64,000 nt of DNA from Kingdonia uniflora (lineage: Eukaryota > Streptophyta > Magnoliopsida > Ranunculales > Circaeasteraceae): positions 1,364,001 to 1,428,000 of the forward strand of contig JACGCM010002752.1 of NCBI GenBank assembly GCA_014058105.1. Direction: 5' to 3'. Below the pieces are notes generated by a model, which saw nothing but the letters and a program-made list of their open reading frames with translations, did not search any database and was not told the DNA's origin. Position 1 is the first letter of the stretch, and each line of letters starts with the position of its first letter. A program made the translations under genes and the position numbers. This document shows positions 32,810-44,821 of this stretch, one piece after another.

Positions 32810-35720
32810 AAGACATTAATAGTCATTAACTTTGGTGGGCTAAAATACCCCTTAAAATCTTTAAAATAACTTCATGCTCCAAGTGCCACGTGGTGCTCTA
32901 TATGATGAGTAAAATGTGAGGAGAGTTTTTCATCCTCCAAATTCCTTACATTTCATATATAAGTATAGATAGATGTAGAAATCATGGGTTTACTTCAAGT
33001 AACTCAACCATCTATCAATTGAATTTCCAATCAGAGGCAGTGTACATCAGTAGTCACAAGTTGATCCTTTTTGGAAACTTTAGGCTTCGCCAGTGTTATA
33101 ATATGATATAATGCAAGAGCTTCAAACCAAGGCACTGCTGGAAATGCCTTAAATGAGAGCGAAGGCTACAAATCTATCGGTTTTTACCAATCTAAACTAA
33201 ATTTGAGGTATGGTCAGGTCAGGATAGCAGTTTTAGAGTATAGTTTTGGGCTTGGTTCAAGCTTTTCTGCCTAAATTTGGGCACTTTTAGGTCGTTTTGT
33301 TTGGGCATCCCGACCACCTGAAAATTAATATTTTGAGTACCGTAAAATATATTTTTGTGCTGGGGTTGTACATTTGCTCACCAACAGAAGGCTGAAGGTC
33401 TCCCGGCATTTGATGATTCTTAACTCAGCATGTTTCTGGGTTGCTTGGACAGACTTCTAAGCATATACGAAGTGTCCTAACCTTCACCTTAATTTGCAAG
33501 GCCTGCAGAAGGCTTCATTTTAAGTTTTTGTACAGGGACCATAAATACTAGAACCTGCCGAGCGCATCATCTACAACTATCGCACTTTCGCTCTCAATAA
33601 TCGTTTTGCAAGTGCTGAACTTGACAAAGCCATCTCACAATTGACAGTGGTGTAGTTTGTACGGCACTTGATGTCGTCGTTCAAAATTAGCAGTGGGGAA
33701 TTCTAAAGCAAGTTATCCTTCCAATTCAGATAGTGTTGTCCTCATTACTTGTACTGGGTCAGCGTGTGGTGCAGTTTTTTCCCTAACTAGTATACATAGG
33801 TGATAGAGCATTTCCAATTTAGGTTTCCTCTACTGTTATTGCAACTTTTTTTGAAGTCAGAAATTGACTTATTGGTGATAGACATATTCAAAATTGACTT
33901 ATTCCCGTGTTCATTATTTACAAATAATCAAATAATTAAGTTGCGAGGAATTTGACTTCGGAGCTGCATGGATTACAGCCTTACAGGTTGAAGATGACGG
34001 CGTAGGAACTGTCAAAGAATTTGAGGTAATTAATGTCCCTATGATACACCCCGAGGTCTGAAATTTGTAAATCCATGGTAAATGGTATACTCATATATCT
34101 AAATTCACGCTCACTTGGTTGGCTTACAATTTAGTTAATTGCGTTCGCAAATTTGACGAGTCTCTCGAATGCAATCCATTCCCTTATATCATCTTTAAAC
34201 TCTCATTCTAGTCTTGATGGAACAAACTTTTTATTTTTAATCTGGCTTTAATCATGATGATCCAATTGATTTGGTTAAACTAAGATATCGATACCTTACA
34301 ATCACTATCTGAGTCCCCCATCGAATCCGTTGACGATAACTTTAAGTCAGAAAATATAATGTCACTTTTGGAACCGTGTGGAGGGTTACGACGGGGACCA
34401 TTTAGAAAGAAAAAAAGATACTTGACCTAAACATTAATCTGTATACCCTTTTTGTTGTAATGGTAGCTCCATGATCCACAAGTTTAGGTGAGAATGAGAT
34501 ATCAGACATCTTCAAGATAATTTAGGTCAAATTATTCTAGACAAAGCCAAAGGCAAAAGAAAGCTATGCAACAACTACAGCTAATTGATAATGACATATG
34601 CTATATGCTCAATCAGATGTCATTATCTCGGAACCAAGCTTACTCGAAATCTCTAATACATTTTTTAGAGGCACTTAGGATCTTAAGACCAGTATCTATA
34701 TCCCAACGTCGATTGGATTATATAGTTTTTTTTTTCCAATGAGGGTCTACGACTAGGTCGGAGGTCTCCGAATGCATTTCACTCGGTGTGATTTTAGATG
34801 AGTTCATGAGTAGAATTGTCGCACTCAAGTTATCACCCATCATTTCTCCTAAGCAACATAATTTAAACGATCTTGAAAAATACTTCTAAATCAAAATCAA
34901 AACTCAACATTAGACAAAGAGCAAACTGTAGAGAAAGTTTCATTTGTTTTAAAAAAATATAACCACCAAGGGTTGGTGTTGCGTTATGAGAATTGACTCA
35001 CCACGAGACGGGGCCACGCTAGGATTTATTCTGACTTACCTCAGTTACATGGCATGTGTGTCTGTGGAGATCTTAGTGCCCCGGGGATTAGTCAGGTAAA
35101 TGGTGATAAATTATGAACATTGATAAAATATAATGCATGTATTAAACGTCTAAACACGCATATATTATGCATGTATTAAACATCTAAACACAGTCTAAGC
35201 GCCTAAGTATTTAGTTTCTCATCGAGAGTTCCAATCCTCCGACAACCGGATTCTAGATTATCCAATTATCTTGGTGTGAACTCAAAACTGAAATAATTCA
35301 ATCAATTTAATACTGCCACGTGTCACAAAAGCTCCACTATTGAAAGCAAAGAATCTTATTTGGATTTTGCTCTAAAATGTTTCCTTCTATCTCTGTGGGG
35401 TTACATTACAACTCCCCCTCAATGGGTTTTGTTCAACAAAGACTGCTCTTGTTTGTTTTTTGTTTTTTTTAAGAGAAACAAGAGAAAGAGTTCCAAATAT
35501 TTTACTGAGTAAAGTAGCACCCACAGTCTCTCTTTTTTATTTTATTTTTAGACTTACAATCACCTTGTTCTCCTATCTCCTATGTGTTTCTTCACCACTA
35601 CTTAAAGACAATCTTAATTCCTCCATTTCTGTTTCTCTGTTTTGGGTTCTTTTGCTTCTCTCCTTCCACCTTGTTTCTCTCTTATAAGCTTATCTCACCA
35701 CGTTTTTTTCCTTTCTTGTA
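32810..35720. other. Intergenic region before the U-box gene
   Basis: No supported gene. At 34970-35110 a segment with GTGGAGATCTTAGTGCCCCG and GGGATTAGTCAGG resembles the 3' body of some plant SINEs, but no RNA polymerase III boxes or target duplication could be fixed. 33380-33780 is less AT-rich and may be a pseudogene remnant that I cannot name. Confidence 0.45.
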
Positions 35721-35723
35721 CTC

Positions 35724-35730
35724 TATATAT
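35724..35730 (+). promoter_or_regulatory. TATA box of the U-box gene (candidate)
   Basis: TATATAT in ACTCTATATATCAACAC, preceded by a pyrimidine-rich stretch (35540-35720). A transcript start near 35755 would give a 5' UTR exon ending at 35919, where CTGG/GTGAGT is a good donor. Confidence 0.5.
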
Positions 35731-35754
35731 CAACACAAGAAGGAAAACATGTGA

Positions 35755-36276
35755 AACAAACATCACTTGCTCTTCATCCTGCATGTGAGAGAGCAAAAAC
35801 TATGAATTTTTGTTGGGTTTTCATAAGTTTGAATTGGGTGTTTGTATGTTGAGGTGATTTTGCATTATTTGGAGTCTGGTGTATTGTGGGGGTTCATCAG
35901 AGGCTATTTGTGTTTCTGGGTGAGTCTTCTTACTCTCTTTTTACCTCTAGCTCTGTGTTTTAACTTAATATCATGTGTTTTCTTGCCAACATATGACTTG
36001 TAATCAGATACCCTTTAAGAGATAACCTATCAAGTTTATGATCTTGAGACGAGAAGTCGAGAATATGTGTAATTTTTCATGCTTGAATTTAGATGTCAGA
36101 GTGATGAAATTTGAAATTGAGTAACAGTCAATATTTTTTTTGAAAAAGGTTTAGATTTTATAACAAACGAAACAGCCTTTACAATATGTGCTATTAGGAT
36201 ATAGTTATCAAGGTATGCTCAATTTATCTTTACAAATTGGTGATTTGAATTGCAGATTGGATTTCTTAATTATTGA
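35755..36276 (+). other. 5' UTR with intron of the U-box gene
   Basis: Donor GTGAGT at 35920 and acceptor TTGAATTGCAG ending at 36255 delimit a 336-bp leader intron; 21 bases of UTR separate the acceptor from the ATG at 36277. The start of the exon is an estimate. Confidence 0.5.
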
Positions 36277-39200
36277 ATGGGGCGTGATGCAGCTGAACTT
36301 ACAGAACCACTGCCATATTCTTCGGGTGCTAAGGTAAATAAACTCATGTGTAGCAAACAGTTATACCCATATGTTTATGTGATATACTGCTATATCGTGG
36401 ATGAATATGTTATAAACTAAGATGGATGGATTGAGTGAATTTGAATTTTGCATTTGCTCATCAAAGTTTATATATTGAATAACATTGATTCCCCAATGAG
36501 TAGAGCCAATTTAGGGTGGAGTCCTATACTCCTTATGGGGTACCACGGGGATCACGCTGATGATTGAGAACTACTAAGGAGTAAGAATTATCATAAGAAT
36601 TTCCTATCCCTTCTCTCAGAAAGGTAAAGTGCGGGCGAAATGGCTTTTCAGTGTCATTATGGAAATGGTGTGGTAGAATCAAGCAAGAGAATCCCCAAGG
36701 AAAGTAGAGTGCAGGTTTAATCATGAAATCAAAAGAATGATCTACAACTGCAATACATGAATCCCCTTGATTTTTGTTTGTAAATATGTCATTTATGCTA
36801 CTAGCCTGAGACCATTGTTGAGTTATGGCTCAAACAGTAGGTACTGTTTCTATTCAGGGTACTCAATAGTAATTAGGTACAGGAATGGTGCCCTATACTG
36901 GGTACTACCGCTTGGTCACTGAAAAGCAACCGGATTTAGTTTTTGGTGGGTATTGTAGATTGCATTCATTTATTAGAAATAGGAAATAGATATTTAGACC
37001 AGAATGAATAAATAGGAATAGTTCAGTGTGAACTGGCTATCCAGTGTTGCCAATGGTCCTTATTTTCCATACTTCTTCCTGTAGTAGATTGAAATAGATT
37101 AAGATTTGAGAATTCTTAAATATACACATTCTTTCTGAAGAAAGTGATTAGAGTGGTTTAACCTGTTTATATATATGCCTCAGTGAAAATATATTAAATG
37201 GAGGTTTGTATGTAAAATTTGATGTTACAATGTATTAACATTCTTCCTTATTTTATTTACTGCATATATTACACATTGTTGTTGGACTTGAAAGATTCCT
37301 ATGGTTAATTCCTCAGCAACCATTTCAGATCTCATTCCATGATTGCAGGTGCATCGTTTAATGTGTGCAGAGCTGACAAAACTTGTTGATAGAATATCAC
37401 AAATATTCCCAGCTATAGAAGCGGCTCGACCAAGATGCAAGTCGGGGATAGAAACTCTTTGCTCTCTAAACCTTGCAATGGAGAAAGCAAAGTTACTTCT
37501 TCAACATTGCATGGAATCAAGCAAGCTGTACTTGGTATGCATAGAAATGAAAAGAATATGTACATCTTACTGAAAGTTGTGTTGGAGTATATGTGTGTAT
37601 CTACACATATACTACTTTAGTCCCACATTGGGAACTAGTTGAAGTAGTTTATTGATCCTCTACTATATGTGTAGATACACACATATACTCCAACAAGTTG
37701 GTACTTCTTTTGTTGACATTTCCGGTTGTTATACTAGTGTGTGTGCAATTATAACCAACTCTTCTATAATATGTACTCAGGCAATCACGGGGAACTCTAT
37801 ATTGTTGAGATGTGAAAGAGTACGCAGCGCATTGGAGGAAAGTTTATATCAAATTCAAGATATGGTCCCACTACTGTTAGCTGCACAGGTTTGTCTTTTT
37901 TCTTTTTTTCTTCTTGACATCGATGCACATTAGGAAGTGAAGGAAAATGTTTTCAAGATAATATAAATGTCACTGCATTCGTTCTTCATGGACAAAAAAA
38001 AAACATCACTGGTTTTTTTACTCATAAAAGATTGTTTAGACTTTAGAATATATGATTTCCTCCTTTATAGCTTTAACAGTCTATAGAAAACAAAGGAAAA
38101 GGAAACCAAAATCCTGGAAAGTCTATTTCACTGTGTTGAATTTGTGAAGAAAATCATCGAAATGAAATTTGTTTTCCACATTTGCTGAAAATAGAGAGTA
38201 GTATCCTCTTTCGATACTTGGGAAGTTCATTTTTCCCATTGCATTTTCGCGAAACATATTTTTCAAGATGTATCTTTTCAAGAAAAAAAATTATCTAGAA
38301 AAATTATTTTTGCGTAAACCATTTCCCAGGGAACATAACTTTCTAAAAGAAATGTTTTCCATGAGGCAGCTTTCTTTCTTGTTTCTGTTTATCTAGGGAG
38401 AGAAGATCAAGAGTCAATCTGGAGTGAAAATTTTGGAATGAGAAAAATATCCTGGTCTTTTTTAATATCTTTGTCATTCCTAACTCTAATGCATAAGATT
38501 TCTGATATTAGTATTTTGGACACCTTTTCTAGTTTTTTGTTTGTTTATAGTTTTAGCATAACATTGGAGAGTATGTTTTGTGTTTTCAACCACCCCTCCT
38601 TTTACAATTTCAGTTCAAGCAGTTCCTTGATATATCTGTTCTGCAGATGCTCAAGAAAATATGTATTCTGTTATTTCCTTGATACTATATTAGAACTAAT
38701 ATCAAAACTCATTTCCAGATATCTGCAATCGTTGATGATCTTCGAAAATCAAAGTTTATAATGGATTCTTCTGAAGAAGAAGCTGGCAGCGTTTTACTGG
38801 CATTGCTCCGACAATCATCAGATTCAATGGAAGAAAAAGAAAACGAAGTTTTCCAAGTCGCAGTCTCGAGGCTCGATATTACTTCTCCAAAGGCATTCTT
38901 AATCGAGAAAAGATCTATTAAGAAGTTGCTTGATAAAGTTCGTGACACTGACCAGAGAAAGGAGAGGATCTTGAAATACTTCTTACATCTTTTGCGGAAA
39001 TATGAAAAATCAATTGAGCAAACACACAATTCTATTTCGTTTTGTGAAGTTCAGTCTAATTTTTCAGAACCAAATAAAGAATTTGTGGTTCGTGATGTTC
39101 AAACTGATATTTCTAGTAAACTCACACCTCCCGATGAATTTAAGTGCCCCATTTCATCAAAGCTCATGTGTGATCCCGTGGTCATAGCTTCTGGACAAAC

Positions 39201-41387
39201 ATTTGAACGAGTCTGGATTGAAAAGTGGATCAATGAAGGTCAAGACACATGTCCAAAGACTCATATGAAGCTTTCTCATCTATCTATTACTCCAAACTCA
39301 GTGATTAAGGAGCTTATTTCAAAATGGTGTAGGAATCATGGGGTAAGTACTCCGGACCGATCATCGCACCCAATTTCTGCAGCACTACTATCATGGAAAT
39401 CATCCTCTTCCACCTCCATTGCAAGCTTTGGCAGTTCTCTGGCTGACATGCCTATTCTGGGGGATGATAGCGGGGTTTCTTTTGAATCTTTGAATACTAG
39501 TTCAGATGTGTCGCAGTTCAATAGCTTAAATTTGGGTTCCCCTCGGATAAACTGTAGCCTTCTCTCTAAACTCCCTGAACTTCCATGGGAATCCCAGTGC
39601 AAAGAAGTTCAGGATTTCAAAACCTATTTGAATGACAGCCAAATGTGCCATTTAGCATTCTCTACTTTCGTTATTGAGTCAGTGGTTAGATTTATCAATG
39701 ATGGATGTAAAAGGAAAGATTTAGAAGCACAACGCATTGGAATGCAGGCCTTGTTGGTAGTATTGGAAAAATGCAGGTACGCTAATGTCTTCATTTTTTG
39801 TTTGTTTGTTAAAAGTTTTTGTATCATCTATATCTACTGTGTTTGAATTGATAACAACTACATGATTTATATGTTGGGAGATGTCTATCTACTTTCAGTC
39901 ATTTTCTTTTAAACATTAATCGATATGCGATTGTATAATAGTCTTTGTTGAGATATATTGTCCCACATCGGGTACATAGGGCTTTGCAACTCAAAATATA
40001 AGATCCTGGGGCTACTCCTCTCAAAGCCAATTGGTTTTGAGATGGAACCCTGGTTCTAATATGGTTTCAGAGCGGGCAATTTTTCCACGTGTCGAGCCCA
40101 ACGGCCCACGTGCTACTCCACGTCACCCAAATATTTGTCCACGTGTTGAGCTCAAAATTTACGCCACACGTGAGGAGGCGTGTTGAGATATATTGTCCCA
40201 CATCGGGCACGTAGTGACTTGCAACTCAAAATATAAGATCCCAGGGCTACTCCTCTCATTGCCAATTGTTTTTGAGATGGAACCTCTAGTTCTAATAGTA
40301 TCTTATGAGGTGTAGATACAAAATTGTGTAGTAAGGGGATATGAATGTGACGTATCCAATGAAGAATCCAGTGAGAAGAGGGGTTTTCTTTTGTATTTTG
40401 TGGTTCTTTGTGGTAGTGGATTCTAATCCGGTATTCATAGTCTCTGGATGGAGTTAGGCATTAGGAAGAACTGTGTTAAAATCGTGCTTGCGTGGTGTGT
40501 TCAAATCTTTCTTTTGCGCTTTCTATTTTGCTTGTTGTCATTCTTATTTCTACTAATATACTTTGAGTACATTCTATGCAATTCATAATTAACGTACTGG
40601 TATTGTTGAATGCAGAAGCAAAATACCACCCTTAGATGATGATGTGTTTTATTTACTGGCTTCTTTTCTGGGTTCTGAAATCAAGGAGGAAGCTCTGGCC
40701 ATTATGCAAGTATTGTCTGTTGACCAAGAATCCGGATCCAAAATTGTAATGTCTGGCGCTCTTTCTCTTATTTTCAAAGTTCTCGAGTCCCAAGTCCAGA
40801 AACTCCAGGCGCCTGCAGTTGAAATACTGTATAACATATCCTCTCACAACAACATCGAGTCCCAAATTCTATTCCTGGATAACATACCAAAGCTGATTCC
40901 TCTCCTGGGTGATAGCTCACTTGCAGGAGTTTGCATAAAGTTTATCAGTTATTTATCCAATACCAAAGAGGGCAGGATTGCGATTGCTGAAACCGATGAA
41001 TGTGTCGCTTCCATTGCTGAATTACTTGAGACGGGCAGTCAGGAAGAACAAGAGCACTCGGTGGCCGTTTTCCTTTCTTTATGCTCTCACCATTTTGAGT
41101 ATTGTCAACTTCTCCTTAAAGAGGGTGTTATTCCATCCCTAGTGAATATATCTGTCAATGGGAATCCCAAAGCTAAGGAGAGTGCTATGAAATTGCTTCG
41201 GATCTTGAGGGATATCACATATAGTAGTCCTCGTGAAAGTTCACCCCCTCACATTGTTTTCATTCCTGATCTGCCCTGTAATCCAAGTAGTTACTCTACA
41301 GAAAAAGAAAAATCTTCAAAGGCTCCTACATTTTTTGGAAGAAAACTCAAAATATTTTCTAGACATAGATCTTCGGCACTTGTTTGA
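36277..41387 (+). CDS. PUB5-like: U-box/ARM-repeat E3 ubiquitin ligase, PUB5-like
   Basis: Coding exons: 36277-36333, 37349-37534, 37781-37888, 38719-39776, 40616-41387. All have GT-AG borders and join in frame to 726 codons plus TGA. Residues 1-230 are the helical N-terminal domain of plant U-box proteins (MGRDAAELTEPLP; IEAARPRCKSGIETLCSLN; SSKLYLAITG). The U-box is at about 254-328 (PPDEFKCPISSKLMCDPVVI, TCPKTHMKLSH), followed by a Ser-rich linker and ARM repeats from about 430 to 690 (LEDSQ-type helices such as EEALAIMQVLS). Such proteins recruit E2 enzymes and ubiquitinate substrates. The start MGxDAAE and overall plan favour the PUB5 branch over PUB6/7/45, from memory of the family. No stops or shifts; the gene appears intact. 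Confidence 0.9.
37580..37695. mobile_element. Solo TRIM-like LTR in intron 2 of the U-box gene
   Basis: 116 bp beginning TGTTGGAGTATATGTGTGTA and ending in the exact complement: the outer 32 bases on each side are a perfect inverted repeat. The middle has TAGTCCCACATTGGGAACTAG, typical of plant small LTRs. Flanked by exact 5-bp duplications AGTTG (37575-37579 and 37696-37700). TG...CA ends and 5-bp TSD favour a solo LTR over a MITE. Confidence 0.7.
39946..40297 (+). mobile_element. TRIM element in intron 4 of the U-box gene
   Basis: Two direct terminal repeats of about 116 bp (39946-40061 and 40181-40297) starting TGTTGAGATATATTGTCCCA. TGGTTTCAGAGC at 40062-40073 follows the first repeat and matches an initiator-Met tRNA priming site; a purine tract GTGAGGAGGCG precedes the second. 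Internal DNA is only ~119 bp and non-coding, so this is a terminal-repeat retrotransposon in miniature. Flanks GTCTT and GTATC are not a clean duplication. Confidence 0.8.
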
Positions 41388-42797
41388 TCTGGTGGTGATT
41401 GAAGTCCATTTTATGCAAGGAGTGGGTGATTTGTATATATTCTTATATGGATTAAACAATTTAATCCGACAGAGTACCAGTGTTCATTTCTTAATACCGA
41501 TTCCAACATCCATCGACATATAGCTTGGTTAGTTCTTTTTTAATTCGTTTCAGCTATGCTTTGCTGACTTTATACCATAGTTTTATACTCATGATATTTT
41601 GTGTAGATATATTTTGACATAACTGATCATATACTTTACTCTGTTGTTACGATCTCAAAGTTGAATAATAGATTATATTTTTTCTTTTCAGATTGTTATA
41701 TTCAAAAAATATTTTCTCTTATGTGTTTTTTAATTCCAGATCACCTGCTACAATATCAATTTTGGTGTTACAATCTGTTATCCCTTGAAACGAGATTCAC
41801 AAAAGTTACTTCAGATAACTTCTTTCTTGATGAACATTGGTATGCCAGACATAACCTAGGTAACGGCCTTAGGGCCAAAAATATATTTTCATTGGCCAAT
41901 TTAGTCAATTATTCACTTAATTATTTTCATTCTTAAAAACCTCAACATTGTTGGCCAAAAGACTAATGGAATGAGTAACAAGGAATAAATAAATGACACG
42001 AAGGCAAAGAACAGCCAAACACCCGCAGGACGAATTTTCTAACTTCTTCATCTATTGGCTGGAACTTCACCATGAAATAGAATAAATTAGATACCACAAT
42101 ATTATAATCTCTTACCATACTACTGTCCCTAAGAAATTCAAGTCCCTTAAACACCCTTACAGTCTGTTCCTCATGCAGTTATCTCCTTAGCTTTGTAGCA
42201 CTCAAGTGATCTCTTCGCCGTAGACTGTAGAGGATAAGATATACCAAACGGACAGCCCCAAATATACCCTTAAGCCTATACAAAATTGGTCCCAAGCTCA
42301 CAATCTATGCCATGGCCAACGACCTTGAACTGATTGTTAACACCTATTTTTGGAACACAGCAAAAGTTTCGGGTTTCGTTATCCCGGAATTCATATATCC
42401 CTATTTTTGGACACATCTCATTTACCTATCTTTACTGTTTATAGTAGAATTTAAAGGTATACTTTTGTTAGACTAGCTCTTAATTGTAGATGCTCATATA
42501 ATCTTCCTTACTGTTTTCAGGGAAGCTTATAGTTATAGGTATTCTTATTATTTAGCTTCCCTCTGTGTTGCATATAAGGAAAGTATTCTCTACCTAGCTT
42601 CTTACCTCGAGCTTGAAATATTTATTGAGAATGGTACTAGTGGTCAGTGATAAACACAAACTACCGCGGAAGCAAATAAGCGAATTAAATAAAACGAAAC
42701 TCGATTAATTGTTGAAAATTAAAGAAAACTCAAGTCTTTACAACTAGACCCAAAACTAGGGTTCTTTTCTCAAAACTCAACCTATTAAACCTACTAA
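41388..42797. other. 3' UTR and downstream intergenic region
   Basis: The first few hundred bases are presumably the 3' UTR of the U-box gene; no single polyadenylation signal stands out. No further gene recognised. Confidence 0.5.
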
Positions 42798-43943
42798 CCC
42801 AATACTAGGGTTGTACATAAAACCCGCCAACCCGGGAAACCGACCCGGACCGATCCGAACCGACCGATTCGGTCCGGTTTTGAATACTACCCGGGTCGGT
42901 TTCAGTTTAGAATATAAAGACCCGGTTGTTATCGGATTGATTTTCATTTCCAAGTTTGGTAACCCGATTAAACCCGAACCGAACTAATAAATACAAAAAA
43001 AAACAATAACCAACCCTCAACATTAGTAGCTCTCTCTCTCTCTCTTCTCTCTCAAAAGTCTTTGTGAATGTAATCCCTACTACAAACAAACCCTAGCTGC
43101 ATCCACCATTGTTGAAGCTCAATCTCCATCTCCTTCTTCATTATGGTTTCGATTTGAATTGTTTTGATTTGAATTCTAGGGCTTCGATTTGAATTGCAAA
43201 ATTTAGGTTTGTAAGGCTACGATCCAAGTTCGGGCAAGTTTAATCAAGATTAAGATCTGTCGATCGAGGGTTTCACGGTGATTCAAAGTCTAAATTTTGG
43301 ATTTATACAATTGGATATTTAGGGTTCTTCATAGGCTTTGGTTTCAGAACATTTGATTTGGGGTTTTCAGGTTTTGGGTATACTTACTGCTTGCACTTAG
43401 GACCGAACTTTGGTTTAGAATCACAACTTTGGTTTTGGTTTCAGAACTATTGTTCATACTTGTTTGATTTCAGGTTTTGGGTATCTGCATATTTTTTTTT
43501 TTTAGATGTGATATTTGGTTCTGGGCTATCATACTTGTTCATAGTTGTGATATTAGATGTGCAAGTATATGATGTTTGGTATATGATGATGGTTTGCATC
43601 TGGGGGCTATCATACTTGTTTTTTATTTTGGTGATAATGGTTTGTATCTGGGTTGTTTGGTCTAATGTAGGTTTGCATCTGGGCTATTTGGTTCAATGTG
43701 GGTTTGCATCTGGGCTATTTAGTTCAATGTGGGTTTGCATCTGGACTATGGATTTACATCTAAAAAACATTAACAAACCGAACTCAGGACCCGACCCGAC
43801 CCGACCAACCCGGTTCGGGTTATACACCTGGTCGGTTCGGGTCCAGGTCCATAATTTGATAACCCGGTAAGTTCTGGTTGAATCACTAAAATGCCCAGAC
43901 CCGGGCCGACCCGACCCGACCCGAGTACAGCCCTACCCAATAC
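42798..43943. mobile_element. hAT-type non-autonomous element with 8-bp TSD
   Basis: Element 42806-43935 is flanked by exact 8-bp duplications CCCAATAC (42798-42805, 43936-43943). Ends are TAGGGTTGTAC and, reversed, TAGGGCTGTAC. Subterminal zones at both ends are dense in ACCCGACCCG / GACCCGG repeats in both orientations. The interior has a CT microsatellite (43028-43053) and an ORF of 170 codons without recognised domain. The 8-bp TSD and short ends fit the hAT superfamily; no transposase is present. Confidence 0.8.
43666..43752 (+). repeat. 31-bp tandem repeat inside the hAT element
   Basis: Three copies starting at 43666, 43697 and 43728, each TGTGGGTTTGCATCTGGGCT plus 11 more bases, with few changes. 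Confidence 0.85.
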
Positions 43944-44354
43944 CCCCTTTCTTTTATGGAGAAGTCCCCCACTTTCTAAAACCTCTCCGAGATAAACTAG
44001 AAAACAAATAACATAAAATATTCTAAATAAAAGGAGATGCGCCAACTACGCATCTAGGCCCGCGAAAACTATTCCTATCAACTCTCTCATTCTTTGAAGA
44101 GTTCGACCATGAACTCTTTCACGAAAATCTTCAAGATATCAATCTCAAATCGGAAGAGAGCACTTATATAATCTAGAAAATGCCCACAAAATTTTCCGTA
44201 ACTTGTAGAAATACTCAATAGAGGGAATACTACATAGTTTTCAAACTGCATCCCTTAATTAGACAAAAAGTTGAAGATATCATATGCTGCACTTGTAGTT
44301 GCCAAAATTTAGGAATCTCACACTTTAAATAACGTTGTAATAACTCCTCCCTCT

Positions 44355-44587
44355 TGGATAGTAATCTATTTTACTACTAGACAATCATATACATAATATG
44401 ATAGAAGAAATAAAGAGTTATTATTGATAGGTTGTTTTGTGTTACAAATATTAAACCCTTAAAAGAGTTAAATACTCTCTCTAAAACTCTCCCTATAAAC
44501 CCCAATATTATATGAGCTTGTTAGGAGTCCAGTAGGACACCCCAACCCAGTTGGGTTCCCACCTTGGACCGGACCCAACTCCTAACA
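44355..44587 (-). repeat. Copia G 3' LTR
   Basis: On the minus strand starts TGTTAGGAGTTGGG right after the polypurine tract CAAGGGGGAG and ends CTATCCA. A CTCTCTAAAACTCTCCCTAT block is shared with the other LTR. Confidence 0.75.
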
Positions 44588-44821
44588 CTCCCCCTTGGGG
44601 TGTTCCATACCAGAACGACTTGCCTCGTCAAAATCTCTGCCTAGCAAAACCCCTTTGGGCAAAAAGCTGTGCAGGGAAAACGTACAATCCTATGTCATGT
44701 ATGAGTTGTATACGCATATGCGTTGCCTCATCAAAACCTCTAGTCAGTAAAACCTCCTAGGATAAAAACTACACTATCAGGAAAAAGAGTACAAGAAGCA
44801 TGTGTCCACATCAGGATGGGA
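44588..44821 (-). other. Copia G 3' noncoding with copia motif
   Basis: Reverse strand has GGGGTTTTGCTAGGCAGAGA followed by TTTTGACGAGGCAA, and a second diverged unit GGAGGTTTTACTGACTAGAG followed by TTTTGATGAGGCAA, the same class of motif found before the H LTR. Confidence 0.6.

Noticed and set aside
34970..35110. SINE
   Set aside because: 3' body words resemble plant SINEs, but box A and box B are not convincing and no target duplication was found.
37580..37695. Possible microRNA precursor hairpin
   Set aside because: The perfect inverted ends coincide with TG...CA borders and an exact 5-bp duplication, so a solo LTR explains it better.
38438..38761. 107-codon plus ORF before the U-box exon 4
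   Set aside because: It lies in intron 3 and ends in the exon in another frame; the Phe/Ser/Leu-rich translation is typical of AT-rich intron DNA.
39777..39846. Extension of the U-box ORF past 39776
   Set aside because: GTACGC donor at 39777 and the in-frame join to 40616 (SKIPPLDDD) fit the family; the extension is intron.
43358..43870. 170-codon ORF on the plus strand
   Set aside because: It lies inside a hAT-type element, consists largely of Trp/Phe/Tyr-rich low-complexity translation of a 31-bp repeat and GC-rich arm, and shows no domain.
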